Notes: generated from the sequence alone by a model not told the origin. Positions 1 through 8,687 are shown, counted from the first letter of the stretch. The stretch is 64,000 nucleotides of DNA from Ottowia sp. (GCF_016703145.1 NZ_JADJCO010000003.1:558001-622000), one strand, 5' to 3'. Made by a program: numbers and translations.

Positions 1-431
1 GCGTCAAGGCCTGCATCGTCGATGTGTTCAAACACTTCTATGCTGAATAATGTATCTGTGCGAGCATAATTGCCTGTGAAAAGCGGATCCAATTCGTACT
101 GCTGAGCATACTCTGGATGGCATTTCTGAAATAGGGCTCGACTGTATGCATTGCCGTCCACTCCTTTTGCATTGATGCCCAGTCGATTCAGGCAATACAA
201 GAAATAACCTGGACCGGCACCGATTTCTAAAGAGCTGAGAATATTTAAATTAATTCGTACCCAATAAGCAAAATGCTCAAAAAGTTGGCGATATTCTGGA
301 TTGAATTGATTCCATCCGGCCTCATGGGAGATCTCAAAAAATTCCTGGGCGGTGAGCGCGCGTGGCTGACCATCTGGATGGTATCCTCTGCCCAGTAGCT
401 TGTTTTTTTCAATAATCTGATCTAGGTTCAT
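1..431 (-). CDS. SAM-dependent methyltransferase, partial (3' end off window)
   Basis: Reading the minus strand from an ATG at 431 gives 143 residues with no stop before the window edge. A class I methyltransferase motif I (LEIGAGPGYFLYCL) lies near residues 68-81, and FSIEVFEHI near residue 130 matches the post-II region of these Rossmann folds. The protein would transfer a methyl group from S-adenosylmethionine to an unknown acceptor. The AT-rich base composition, unlike the rest of the window, and the neighbouring glycan-cluster-type gene suggest a surface-polysaccharide locus of foreign origin. Its start lies only 10 bp from the divergent start at 442, which leaves no room for two promoters, so the true start may be further inside. 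The substrate cannot be inferred. Confidence 0.75.
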   Translation of the reverse strand, partial: MNLDQIIEKNKLLGRGYHPDGQPRALTAQEFFEISHEAGWNQFNPEYRQLFEHFAYWVRINLNILSSLEIGAGPGYFLYCLNRLGINAKGVDGNAYSRALFQKCHPEYAQQYELDPLFTGNYARTDTLFSIEVFEHIDDAGLD

Positions 432-441
432 TGGCACGGTT

Positions 442-1317
442 ATGCTCCAAGAGATTGACCTTGCGCCCATTGGGCGACGGCATCGAGTATTTATTTATCA
501 GATATTTTACGATGAACAGACGAAGATCCAATTGGATCCCGGGTTCATTCCATTAAAAAATATCAAACCAGAGCGACCTGATTGGTATGAATATTGGCCA
601 ATTAGAAGTACCCTGCTTGATGGGAATTTTGATGATGAAGATTATTTGGGCTTCTTCTCGCCAAGATTTTCAGATAAGACCAGACTATCAAGTGTTCAGG
701 TCGATGCGTGCCTCGCAAATTCGAAATCTGATGTCATTAGCTTTTCGCCATATTTTGACTTTAATGCATTATACCCAAATAGCTTCCATCAGGGTGAAGA
801 ATATCACCCTGGATTTCTTCAAATATCACAGGATGCCTTGCGCTACTTAGCTGTCGACCTGGATTTGATGGAGATGGTGCAAGATCAGACTCGTATCATT
901 TTCAGTAATTACTTTGTGGCGAAGTTCAGATTCTGGAAGCGATGGTTGGAGTTGACTGAGCAGATCTTCGCATTGTGTGAGACGGGCGATTCTATCTTGG
1001 CGCAGCGCCTGAACACGGCAACAACGCATCGTCAGACCGTCAGCTATTCGATGAAGATTTTCCTGATTGAGCGTCTGGTCTCGGTATTGCTTGAAGTCAT
1101 GCGAACCGAAGCAGAAATAGGCGTTGATCTTGCTCGGGCACCGCTTTCCCTGCGCGGAGCAGACAAGGCTCTCGGTAACCTGGTAGTGCTCGATGCGCTC
1201 AAAGGCCAATACATCAAGACCAAATCCGCCATATATCGCAACCTCTATATTGTTCAGCGTCAAAATATTGGGCGCTTGTTGAGCGAAGCCGCCAGACAGC
1301 CATCCGCAGCACTCTGA
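442..1317 (+). CDS. Conserved protein of the type found in polysaccharide/glycosyltransferase clusters
   Basis: 291 residues. The N-terminal part has the pattern I recall from uncharacterised proteins of O-antigen and capsule loci: YQIFYDEQT, DPGFIPL, ERPDWYEYWPIR, then LGFFSPRF and FSPYFD, and a conserved QGEEYHPGF near residue 118. No catalytic motif or membrane segment is obvious and the C-terminal half is helical. The first in-frame ATG is 442; the frame is closed by TGA at 418-420, so only a non-standard start (ATT 430) could lie upstream. Its AT-rich composition matches the divergent methyltransferase and both may belong to an acquired glycan locus extending left of the window. The function is unknown; the family resemblance is from memory. 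Confidence 0.7.
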   Translation: MLQEIDLAPIGRRHRVFIYQIFYDEQTKIQLDPGFIPLKNIKPERPDWYEYWPIRSTLLDGNFDDEDYLGFFSPRFSDKTRLSSVQVDACLANSKSDVISFSPYFDFNALYPNSFHQGEEYHPGFLQISQDALRYLAVDLDLMEMVQDQTRIIFSNYFVAKFRFWKRWLELTEQIFALCETGDSILAQRLNTATTHRQTVSYSMKIFLIERLVSVLLEVMRTEAEIGVDLARAPLSLRGADKALGNLVVLDALKGQYIKTKSAIYRNLYIVQRQNIGRLLSEAARQPSAAL

Positions 1318-1683
1318 TGCTGTTCAGATCAACGCCGTCTGCTTATTGCCGCCGCCACGCGCACGTCGAGGCGGCACTCGGAGAAGTATGCAGCTTTGTG
1401 TGATCTGAGCTGGCTATCCATGGGTCACAATCCCTCGCTGCTCAGCAGCCTTGACGTGTGTTGTCGTGACCCCGAGGCGTGGTGGATCGGGTCGTGAAGG
1501 GAAAGGCCGCCTTGATGGCCTCTCGATCAAGTGGCCGTTCGAAAAAAATCGAAATCGACGGAATCGCGGCATGGTCACGGCGGCATCGGGCGTCCCGCCA
1601 GATGTCCTTGCTGGCAAATGGCTTCAAGGCTCCCGGGCTGACGCGGATCATGCAAGCCACCTGTCAAGGCGAAGCAAATTCGC
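1318..1683. other. Intergenic region, no gene recognised
   Basis: 366 bp between the glycan-type gene and the convergent thioredoxin gene. Short GC-rich open frames exist on both strands but none has a convincing start, domain or codon pattern. Base composition switches here from the AT-rich left end to the high-GC backbone, so this is probably the border of the acquired segment. Confidence 0.5.
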
Positions 1684-2640
1684 TCAGTTCAACGCCATCG
1701 ACAGCTTCCGCCGATACCCCGACAGCAGCGCCGCCTGCGGGTCTTCCTGCGCGGCGGCCTTGCCGGTCAGCTCGATGCCGCCAGCGCTCTTGCCCTCGGC
1801 ACCGGCGCCGGGCTTGGGCGGCGGCGGGGTGAGCAGCTCCAGGATGGCGACGTAGGTCTTGCGCGCCGCCTCGTCGTTCCATTTGCGGTCGCGCATGATG
1901 ATTTCCAGCAGCTCGTCCATCGCGGCGGTCCACTGGCCCTCGGCCATCAGCGCCCGGGCCTTGGCGAAGCGGGTGTCGAAGTCGCGCTTGTTCTCGGCGA
2001 TGCGGGCGTCGAACTGCTCGATGGCCCAGTCGCCGCGCTCGTCGCGCTGCACGAACTCCAGCGCGTCCAGCCAGCGGCGCAGTGCGTCGAAGCGCAGCGG
2101 GCGCGGCTCGCGCTTCAGGGGTTCGTCCAGCAGGGCGGCGGCTTCCTCGAAGGCGCCGGTGGCGATCAGCAGGCGCGCGTAGTCGGCGCGCAGGTCGTCG
2201 TTGCCGGGATCCTGGGCCAGCGCATCGGCCAGCTTGGCCGCCGCCGCCTCGGTGTCGCCGGCTTCGAGCAGGGCCTCGGCCTCGCTCGCCTCGGTTTCGG
2301 CCTGCAGCGCGCCTTCGCCGGGGACGTGCTGGTCGAGGAACTGGCGCAACTGCCCCTCGGGCAGGGCGCCCATGAAGCCGTCCACCGGCTGGCCGTTCTT
2401 CAGCAACATGCAGGTGGGGATGCTGCGGATGCCGAAGGCGGCGGCCAGTTGCTGCTCCTGGTCGGAGTCGATCTTGACCAGCTTGAAGCGGCCGGCGTAC
2501 TCGGCCTCCAGCTTCTCCAGCAGCGGCCCCAGCGTCTTGCAGGGCCCGCACCAGGGCGCCCAGAAGTCCACCAGCACCGGGGTGTGCATCGAGGCGGCGA
2601 TGACTTCGGTTTCGAAGTTTTGAACGGTGATATCGATCAT
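1684..2640 (-). CDS. cnoX: Thioredoxin-fold co-chaperone, CnoX/YbbN-like
   Basis: 318 residues. Residues 1-105 form a thioredoxin domain with an intact WCGPC active site (Cys31, Cys34) and a cis-proline loop (RSIPT). The rest is Ala/Leu/Glu-rich and helical, with tetratricopeptide-like repeats, which is the CnoX/YbbN architecture. The family binds unfolded or oxidised proteins, protects Cys from over-oxidation and hands clients to GroEL and DnaK. With two active-site Cys it could also be a disulfide reductase, unlike E. coli CnoX, which lacks the CXXC pair. The start at 2640 (MIDITVQNF) places the fold at the N-terminus; the longer open frame upstream overlaps purE antisense and is not credible. 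It is divergent from purE with 58 bp between starts. Confidence 0.88.
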   Translation of the reverse strand: MIDITVQNFETEVIAASMHTPVLVDFWAPWCGPCKTLGPLLEKLEAEYAGRFKLVKIDSDQEQQLAAAFGIRSIPTCMLLKNGQPVDGFMGALPEGQLRQFLDQHVPGEGALQAETEASEAEALLEAGDTEAAAAKLADALAQDPGNDDLRADYARLLIATGAFEEAAALLDEPLKREPRPLRFDALRRWLDALEFVQRDERGDWAIEQFDARIAENKRDFDTRFAKARALMAEGQWTAAMDELLEIIMRDRKWNDEAARKTYVAILELLTPPPPKPGAGAEGKSAGGIELTGKAAAQEDPQAALLSGYRRKLSMALN

Positions 2641-2698
2641 GGGCGGACTTGTGCGGGCAAAATCGGAGAAAAACAGCCGCCCATTGTGCAATAGCGAC

Positions 2699-3199
2699 AT
2701 GACGAACCCCCTCGTGGGCGTGGTGATGGGGTCCAGCTCCGACTGGGATACCCTGCAGCACGCCGTCCAGATCCTGCAGCAGTTCGGCATCGCGCACGAG
2801 GCCCGCGTGGTCTCGGCGCACCGCATGCCCGACGACATGTTCGCCTACGCCGAGCAGACGCAGCCGCGCGGCCTGCGCGCCATCAGCGCGGGGGCCGGCG
2901 GCGCGGCGCACCTGCCGGGCATGCTGGCGGCCAAGACCGTGGTGCCGGTGCTGGGCGTGCCGGTGGCCTCGCGCCACCTGCAGGGCGTCGATTCGCTGCA
3001 CAGCATCGTGCAGATGCCCAAGGGCGTGCCCGTGGCCACCTTCGCCATCGGCGCGGCCGGCGCGGCGAACGCGGCGCTCTTCGCCGTGGCGATGCTCGCC
3101 GCCACGGACGCGGCGCTGCGCCAGCGGCTCGAAGCCTTCCGCGCCGACCAGACCGCCGCCGCGCGCGCCATGGCGCTGCCCCCGGCGGCCACGCCATGA
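2699..3199 (+). CDS. purE: N5-carboxyaminoimidazole ribonucleotide mutase
   Basis: 166 residues, the normal length for class I PurE. The GSSSDW phosphate-binding loop (residues 11-16), the SAHRMP motif with its catalytic His, and the glycine-rich AGAGGAAHLPGM and PVASRHLQG segments are all present. It converts N5-CAIR to CAIR in de novo purine synthesis, a cytosolic step that follows PurK. The start at ATG 2699 is chosen because it places the family N-terminus MTNPLVGVVMGSSSDW first; upstream residues in the open frame are not family-like. The stop overlaps the purK start by 4 bp (ATGA), so the two are translationally coupled. Confidence 0.97.
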   Translation: MTNPLVGVVMGSSSDWDTLQHAVQILQQFGIAHEARVVSAHRMPDDMFAYAEQTQPRGLRAISAGAGGAAHLPGMLAAKTVVPVLGVPVASRHLQGVDSLHSIVQMPKGVPVATFAIGAAGAANAALFAVAMLAATDAALRQRLEAFRADQTAAARAMALPPAATP

Positions 3200-4389
3200 C
3201 CTCGGTCATCCTCCCGGGCACCGTCATCGACGGCCGCCCGGCCACCCTGGGCGTGCTGGGCGGCGGCCAGCTCGGGCGCATGTTCGTGCACGCGGCGCAG
3301 GCACTGGGCTACGACACCGTGGTGCTCGATCCCGACCCGGCCAGCCCCGCCGGCCGCGTCAGCCACCACCAGATCGCCACCGGCTACCGCGACGCCGACG
3401 GCCTGCGCGAGCTGGCCGCGTGCGCGCTGGCCATCACCACCGAGTTCGAGAACGTGCCGGCCGAGGCGCTGGCCGAGCTGGCGCGCACCCGCCCCGTGGC
3501 GCCCGCCGCCGAGGCCGTGGCCATCGCGCAGGACCGCATCCGCGAGAAGGCCCACTTCGCCCGCTGCGCCGCCAGCGGCGGCGTCGCTCCCGCACCCCAT
3601 GCCGTGATCGAGCGCGAGGCCGACCTGGCCGACGTGCCCGCGGGCCTGCTGCCCGGCATCCTGAAGACCGCGCGCCTCGGCTACGACGGCAAGGGCCAGG
3701 CGCGCGTGGCCACGCGGGACGAGCTGGCCGCCGCCTGGGCGTCGATGGGCCGTGTCGCCTGCGTGCTGGAGAAGATGCTGCCGCTGGCCTGCGAATGCTC
3801 CGTCATCGTCGCGCGCGGGCGCGACGGGCAGGTCGTCAGCCTGCCGGTGCAGCGCAACCTGCACCGCGGCGGCATCCTGGCCGTGACCGAGGTTTTTGAA
3901 GGAAATGTGCCCGCAGCCAGCGCCGATATTGCGCAAGCAGCTACTATAAAAATAGCGAACGAGCTGGACTACGTCGGCGTTCTGTGCGTCGAGTACTTCG
4001 TGCTGGACAGCGGCGAGCTGGTCGTCAACGAGATGGCGCCGCGCCCGCACAACAGCGGCCACTACACCGTGGACGCCTGCGACGCCTCGCAGTTCGACCT
4101 GCAGGTGCGCGCGCTGGCCGGCCTGCCGCTGGCGCCGCCGCGCCAGCACAGCGCCGCCGTCATGCTCAACCTGCTGGGCGACCTGTGGTTCGACGCCCAC
4201 GGCGCGCCGCGCGCGCTGCCCTGGCGCGAGGTGCTGGCCCTGCCCGGCGCGCACCTGCACCTGTACGGCAAGACCGAGGCGCGGCGCGGGCGCAAGATGG
4301 GCCACCTCACCTTCACCGGCGCCAGCGCCGAAACCGCGCGCGGCAACGCCCTGCGGGCGGCGGCCCTGCTGGGCATCGAGCCGTTCTGA
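3196..4389 (+). CDS. purK: N5-carboxyaminoimidazole ribonucleotide synthase
   Basis: 397 residues of ATP-grasp fold. The N-terminal dinucleotide-like loop GVLGGGQLGRM is at residues 17-27, the ATP-grasp core includes KTARLGYDGKGQ and VLEKML, and the C-terminal metal site is NEMAPRPHNSGH. It carboxylates AIR with ATP and bicarbonate and feeds PurE. About residues 236-256 (FEGNVPAASADIAQAATIKIAN) include a copy of the dispersed ATAGC-type repeat (3931-3957) read in frame, which changes local composition without breaking the frame. The start overlaps purE by 4 bp. tsaC begins 2 bp after the stop, so purE-purK-tsaC look like one transcript. Confidence 0.97.
   Translation: MTSVILPGTVIDGRPATLGVLGGGQLGRMFVHAAQALGYDTVVLDPDPASPAGRVSHHQIATGYRDADGLRELAACALAITTEFENVPAEALAELARTRPVAPAAEAVAIAQDRIREKAHFARCAASGGVAPAPHAVIEREADLADVPAGLLPGILKTARLGYDGKGQARVATRDELAAAWASMGRVACVLEKMLPLACECSVIVARGRDGQVVSLPVQRNLHRGGILAVTEVFEGNVPAASADIAQAATIKIANELDYVGVLCVEYFVLDSGELVVNEMAPRPHNSGHYTVDACDASQFDLQVRALAGLPLAPPRQHSAAVMLNLLGDLWFDAHGAPRALPWREVLALPGAHLHLYGKTEARRGRKMGHLTFTGASAETARGNALRAAALLGIEPF
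3931..3957 (+). repeat. Dispersed ATAGC/GCGC repeat inside purK
   Basis: GCGCAAGCAGCTACTATAAA followed by AATAGC is one of at least thirteen related short sequences in the window that combine an A/T-rich block, ATAGC and a GCGC/AGC arm. It is much richer in A/T than its surroundings and is read in frame within purK. Confidence 0.6.
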
Positions 4390-4391
4390 CC

Positions 4392-5394
4392 ATGATCCTG
4401 GACGGCCACGCGCCCGGGCACGTCGCCCGCGCCGCCGATGCGCTGGCGGCCGGCCAGCTCGTCGGCCTGCCCACCGAGACCGTGTACGGCCTGGCCGCCG
4501 ACGCCGGCAGCGACGCCGCCGTGCGCCAGATCTTCGCCGCCAAGGGCCGGCCCGCCGACCACCCGCTGATCGTGCATGTCGCCAGCGCCAGCGCCGTGGG
4601 CGCCTTCGCCAGCGAGGTGCCGCCCTTTGCGCGCCAGCTCATCGATGCCTTCTGGCCCGGCCCGCTGACCCTGATCCTGCCGCGCCGGCGCCGCCGGCGC
4701 CGCCGGCGCCGCCGGCGCCGCCGGCGGCCACGCCACCATCGGCCTGCGCTGCCCGGCGCACCCGGTCGCGCAGGCGCTGCTGGCGGCCTGCGCCGCGCGC
4801 GGCGTGCACGGGCTGGCGGCGCCCAGCGCCAACCGCTTCGGCCGCGTCAGCCCCACCACCGCGCAGCACGTGGCGGCCGAATTCGGCGACGACCTCCTGG
4901 TGCTCGACGGCGGCCCCTGCGCCGTCGGCATCGAGTCCACCATCGTCGACTGCACGCGCGGCGCGCCGGTGCTGCTGCGCCCCGGCCAGCTCGCGCGCGC
5001 CGGCATCGAGCGCGCCGCCGGCCAACGCCTGCGCCTGAAGGAAGAGCTGGCCGCGCCCGACCCGCGGGCGCCCGGCACCCTGCTGGGCCACTACGCGCCG
5101 CGCGCCCGGCTGCGCCTGATGGGCGCGGCCGAGCTGCGCACCGCGCTCGAGCTGCTGGGCGCGGACGCCCGGCACATCGCCGTCTGGGCGCGCGCGCCGC
5201 TCCAGAGCGCCTCCAGCCACCTGCTGCTGCGCCGCATGCCGGACGACGCCGACGCGGCCGCCCAGCAGCTCTTCGCCGTGCTGCGCGGCTTCGACGACGC
5301 CGGCGCGCGGCTGATCTGGGTCGAGGCGCCGCCGGCCGGCCCCGCCTGGGACGGCGTGCGCGACCGTTTGCAACGCGCCGCCGCCAGCGGGTGA
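4392..5394 (+). pseudogene. tsaC: Threonylcarbamoyl-AMP synthase (TsaC/Sua5 type), frameshifted in a GC repeat
   Basis: The first frame from ATG 4392 gives the family N-terminus, including LPTETVYGLA, KGRPADHPLIVHV and FWPGPLTLILP. It then runs into a meaningless poly-Arg stretch over 4683-4728. The correct C-terminal half (GHATIGLRCPAHPVA, APSANRFGRVSPT, ESTIVD, GTLLGHYAPRA) resumes in the +1 frame and ends at 5394. The family makes threonylcarbamoyl-AMP for the t6A37 modification of ANN-decoding tRNAs and is usually essential; its partner tsaB is at 17728. An indel of two missing bases or one extra base around 4680-4728 would restore one protein of about 334 residues. A sequencing error in this tract is the simplest explanation; a real lesion would need another tsaC in the genome. 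Confidence 0.85.
4684..4728. repeat. Tandem 9-bp GCCGGCGCC repeat in tsaC
   Basis: Four perfect copies of the 9-mer GCCGGCGCC plus a partial fifth, encoding Ala-Gly-Ala units in the frame used downstream. Slippage by whole units would add or remove three residues without changing frame, so repeat-number change alone does not explain the frameshift located here. Confidence 0.85.
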
Positions 5395-5430
5395 CTACAC
5401 TACCCGTCAATTCTTCCGGAGATCCTGTTC

Positions 5431-6369
5431 ATGAAACTCGCATCCACTCGCCGTGGCTTCCTCGCCCTGGCCGGCGCGGGCGCCGCCGTCGCCCTGGCCG
5501 GCTGCGGCTCCGGCTCGGTGGTCTCGGCCATCCAGCCCAAGCACTTCTACGTCGTCGGCGACGGCTTTTCCGACGTCGGGCAGACCGGCGCCGTGGCCAC
5601 CGTCAACGACGGTTCGCTCACCTGGATCCAGCAACTGGCCGCGCGCTACGGCCTCACCGTCACCCCCGCAGCCAGCGGCGGCACCGGCTACGCGCAGGCT
5701 TTCGCGCGCATCGACAGCGCCGACACCACCAGCGGCCTCGCATCGCCCAGCGTGGCGCAGCAGATCGACCAGTTGCTGGCGGACGTCACCTTCGAGAACG
5801 ACGACGTCGTGTTCGTCAACGGCGGCATGAGCGACATCGTTGCCGCCGTCGCCGCCACCGGCATCTCCGACGCCACCACCGCCGCCGTCAAGGCCCACGG
5901 CGTGGCGCTGGCCGACCAGGTGCGGCGCCTGGTCAACGCCGGGGCCAAGCACGTGGTGGTCACCGGCGTGTACAACCTGAGCATCTCGCCGTGGTCCCGC
6001 TCGCAGGGCCTGTCGGCGCCCGAGGGCATCGACGAGGGCGGGCCGATGACCCGGCTGAGCGACACCTTCAACAACGACGGGCTCAAGGTTTCCATTGCCG
6101 GCCTGGGCGACACCGTGCTGTATTTCGACGCGGCCGTGTTCTACAACTTCATCGCCAGCAAGCCGGGAAACTTTTCGGTGAACAACGCCACCACGCCCGT
6201 GTGCACCACGCCCACCGCGCTGAGCTGCACCACCGGCACCGTCAAGAGCCCCGACTACAACCGCTACCTGTTCGCCGACGACCTGCACTTCACCCCCGAG
6301 GCGCAGCGCAAGTTCGTCAGCGACAACTACGCGGAAAACGTCTACACCAAGCTGAAGGGCCGCTGGTAG
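5431..6369 (+). CDS. SGNH/GDSL-type hydrolase-like lipoprotein with an altered nucleophile block
   Basis: 312 residues. The N-terminus has a twin Arg (RRGF, residues 7-10) and a lipobox ending in Cys25 (LAGC), so export and lipid anchoring are likely. The mature part follows the SGNH order: block I is GDGFSDVG near residue 47, block III is VNGGMSDI near residue 130, and the C-terminal DDLHF carries the Asp-x-x-His pair. The family hydrolyses esters or lipids in the periplasm. Block I normally reads GDSxSD; here the catalytic Ser position is Gly, and the Asn of the usual GxND is also not recognisable. It may therefore be an inactive or repurposed member. The start at 5431 has GGAGA ten bases upstream. 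A terminator follows at 6389. Confidence 0.75.
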   Translation: MKLASTRRGFLALAGAGAAVALAGCGSGSVVSAIQPKHFYVVGDGFSDVGQTGAVATVNDGSLTWIQQLAARYGLTVTPAASGGTGYAQAFARIDSADTTSGLASPSVAQQIDQLLADVTFENDDVVFVNGGMSDIVAAVAATGISDATTAAVKAHGVALADQVRRLVNAGAKHVVVTGVYNLSISPWSRSQGLSAPEGIDEGGPMTRLSDTFNNDGLKVSIAGLGDTVLYFDAAVFYNFIASKPGNFSVNNATTPVCTTPTALSCTTGTVKSPDYNRYLFADDLHFTPEAQRKFVSDNYAENVYTKLKGRW

Positions 6370-6388
6370 GCGCGCGCCTGCAGCGAGC

Positions 6389-6412
6389 CGGCCCTGCGGG
6401 GCCGTTTTTTTT
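6389..6412 (+). terminator. Rho-independent terminator
   Basis: CGGCCC and GGGCCG form a six-pair GC stem around a TGCG loop, followed by eight T residues. It lies 20 bp after the SGNH-like gene stop and separates it from the convergent LysR gene. Confidence 0.85.
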
Positions 6413-6435
6413 GCCGGGTCGTCCAAGGCGAACGT

Positions 6436-7386
6436 TCAGGACGGCGCGCCGCTCAGGTGCTGCCGCGCCGCGCCTCGGAGCGCCTCGATCATCTGCTCGC
6501 AGGTCGGCGTTCGCGGCCTGGACCGCATGGCGATGATGCCCACCGGAGGCAGCTCGATCGCCACCTTGACCGGCAGGATCCTGAGCAGGCCGTCGCGCTC
6601 GAAGTGCCGCGCCACCATGCGGGCCAGGAACCCGATGGCCCGATGCCGGCGGATGGCGTCGAAGGTGACCAGGAAAGAGGCCGACTCCACGATGTCGGTC
6701 GGTGGATCGAGCCGGTGCCGGTAGAAGGTCTGGATGAGCTTGACCCGCGAGGACGCCCAGGGCGGCGGCACCACCCACGGCTGGCGGGCCAGTTCGTCCC
6801 AGCCGGGCTTGGCCTGCTGCGCCAATGGGTGCTCCGGGTGGCACACGATGCACATGCCGTCGTGCAGCAGCGCTTCGGTGTCGAGGTCGGGGGCGGCGTA
6901 GGCCGGCTCCAGCCGGCCCACGAACAGGTCGAGCTCGCCCACGCGCAGCCGCGGCAGCAGGCGCGTCAGGTCGCCTTCCTCGACCAGCACCGTGGCCCGG
7001 GGCGACGCGGCCTTGAGCCGCTCGATGGCGCCGGAGACCAGCACCGGAAACGCCACCACCATGGTCCCCACGGCCACCCGGCCGACCGCGCCGCTGGCCA
7101 CGGCCGTCACCTCGTCGCGCGTGCGGGCGTGGTCGGACAGCACCGATCGCGCGAAGCGCACCACCACCTCGCCGGCGGGCGTCGGCTCGGTGCCGCGGCT
7201 GGACCGGGTGAACAGCGCCACGCCGTACAGGCGTTCGACCTCGGCCAGCATCTTCGAGACCGCCGGCTGCGTCAGCGCCAGGAAGTCGGCGGCCCGGCCC
7301 AGTTGGCGGAACCGGTCCAGGGCCACCAGCAACTGCAGGTGCCGCAGCCTCAGGTTGGAGCGCAGGACGCGATCGATCTGGCTCAT
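6436..7386 (-). CDS. LysR-family transcriptional regulator of the sugar-acid operon
   Basis: 316 residues from ATG 7386 (MSQIDRVLRSNLRLRHLQLL). Residues 10-70 form the winged helix-turn-helix (LGRAADFLALTQPAVSKMLAEVERLYG) and the remainder is the periplasmic-binding-like effector domain, with GRVAVGTMV starting subdomain I. It is probably a DNA-binding regulator responding to a carboxylate or sugar acid. The open frame can be extended to 7431, but that N-terminus would run through the intergenic AT-rich DNA and is not family-like. It faces away from the Bug receptor/dehydratase operon at 8688, the classical arrangement for a LysR protein and its target. An IS110 element now separates the two. 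Confidence 0.9.
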   Translation of the reverse strand: MSQIDRVLRSNLRLRHLQLLVALDRFRQLGRAADFLALTQPAVSKMLAEVERLYGVALFTRSSRGTEPTPAGEVVVRFARSVLSDHARTRDEVTAVASGAVGRVAVGTMVVAFPVLVSGAIERLKAASPRATVLVEEGDLTRLLPRLRVGELDLFVGRLEPAYAAPDLDTEALLHDGMCIVCHPEHPLAQQAKPGWDELARQPWVVPPPWASSRVKLIQTFYRHRLDPPTDIVESASFLVTFDAIRRHRAIGFLARMVARHFERDGLLRILPVKVAIELPPVGIIAMRSRPRTPTCEQMIEALRGAARQHLSGAPS

Positions 7387-7500
7387 GGATTCACCATGAA
7401 AAAATGGAAACTGGAGAGTCCAAAGTTTCAATAGATTGTAATGAGCATAGATCGAATAATCCCGCTCGTCGCTAGCCCATCACAGCAACCATCTTGAATG

Positions 7501-8640
7501 ACTAACTCAAGCTATCCCTGCGATCTCGTTGCGCCAAGGCGACTTGGTGCGAGCGATGGCGTTCAGGATGATCAGCAGTTTGTGCATGCAGGCCACGAGG
7601 GCGACCTTCTTGGGTTTGCCCGCCACCAGCAGCTTTGCGTAGAAGGCTTTGAGCACTGGATTGAAGCGTGTACCGACGAGCGCGGCCACGTAGAGCACGC
7701 GACGCACGTCGGAGCGCCCGCCGAAGATATGACGCTGCCCGCGCAAGGTGCCCGAGTCGCGGTTCATCGGGGCCAAGCCCACCAGCGAGGTGATCTGCCT
7801 GCGGTTGAGGTGACCGAGTTCAGGCAGCTGCGCCAGGAGCGTGCTGGCTGTCGTGGGGCCAACGCCTTTGACGGAGGTCAGCAGTTTGGCCAGGTCAGCG
7901 TGGTGAGCCCGCACGTGTTCGCGCAGCTGCCCGTCCACGTCGTGGAGCTGGGCGGCGATCGCATCCATGATCGCCAGGATGCTGGCCTTGGCCTTCGGAT
8001 GGGCCAGCGCCAGGCGCTGGCGCTCGGCCACCAGCATGGCGACCAACTGACGTCGGCGCGTCACCAGCGCGGTGAGTTCGCGCTGCTGCGCATCGAGCAG
8101 CGCACGCGGCTCATGACCCTGCGCGTCCAGCAAGGCGGCGAAGCCGCGCAACACCTGCGCGTCGATGCGATCGGTCTTGGCCAGCTTGCCCGTGCAGCGG
8201 GCGAAGTCGCGTGCCTGGCGCGGGTTGATGACCGAAACGCGCAGGCCCGCCGCAGCCAGCGCAAGCGCCAGCAGTCGCTCATGGCCGCCCGTGGCCTCCA
8301 GCAGGATCAGGCGCGGTGCCAGCGGTACCAGCACCTGGCACAACTCGGCGTGGCCCGCCTCGTCGTTGCCCAGACTCAAGGTTTGCGCCTCGCCGCTGGC
8401 AGCCACCTCGAAGCTGGCCTTGGCGACATCGATACCCACGTAGACAGGTTCACTCATAGCAGTTCTCCGGCTCCCAGCCTTATGAATACGAAATGTGTTC
8501 GATCAACCATTCGGGATGCAGCAGAACAAAAAGACCACCACCGCGCGCCCTGTGCTGTGGTTCGAGCTCGGGCTCGCAGGAGACCCAGGCTGCGCAATGG
8601 CGAGTCAACCCGTTCACTGATCGACGTGCTTGCCTGCACT
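7501..8640 (-). mobile_element. IS110-family insertion sequence (ends approximate)
   Basis: A complete IS110-type transposase gene with about 200 bp of non-coding DNA on its 5' side (8458 onward), lodged in the intergenic region between a LysR gene and its probable target operon. Members lack long terminal inverted repeats, so exact ends cannot be read. In this family the non-coding flank can encode the bridge RNA that selects target and donor DNA; whether this copy does is inference. Confidence 0.6.
7507..8457 (-). CDS. IS110-family transposase
   Basis: 316 residues, typical length. The N-terminal RuvC-like DEDD domain starts YVGIDVAKASFEV (Asp10) and continues with LLEATGG and KTDRIDAQVL. 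The C-terminal transposase_20 domain has VKGVGPTTAS and the NRDSGTLRGQRHIFGGRSDVRR region carrying the conserved Ser used as nucleophile. It catalyses recombination of the IS with its target, guided in this family by a bridge RNA. The gene appears intact, so the element may still be active. Its insertion separates the LysR regulator from the operon at 8688. Confidence 0.93.
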   Translation of the reverse strand: MSEPVYVGIDVAKASFEVAASGEAQTLSLGNDEAGHAELCQVLVPLAPRLILLEATGGHERLLALALAAAGLRVSVINPRQARDFARCTGKLAKTDRIDAQVLRGFAALLDAQGHEPRALLDAQQRELTALVTRRRQLVAMLVAERQRLALAHPKAKASILAIMDAIAAQLHDVDGQLREHVRAHHADLAKLLTSVKGVGPTTASTLLAQLPELGHLNRRQITSLVGLAPMNRDSGTLRGQRHIFGGRSDVRRVLYVAALVGTRFNPVLKAFYAKLLVAGKPKKVALVACMHKLLIILNAIARTKSPWRNEIAGIA

Positions 8641-8687
8641 TCGACCACTGAAGTTTGAATTATTTGAAAGATATAAGGAGACAAGCC

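Noticed and set aside
1318..1683. Short open frames (for example 1442-1660 minus) and a GGCC hairpin in the gap
   Set aside because: No ribosome site, start or domain is convincing, and the hairpin is not followed by a T-run.
4684..4728. Considered as a phase-variation switch in tsaC
   Set aside because: The repeat unit is nine bases, so unit gain or loss cannot change the frame, and the gene is not a typical phase-variable surface function.
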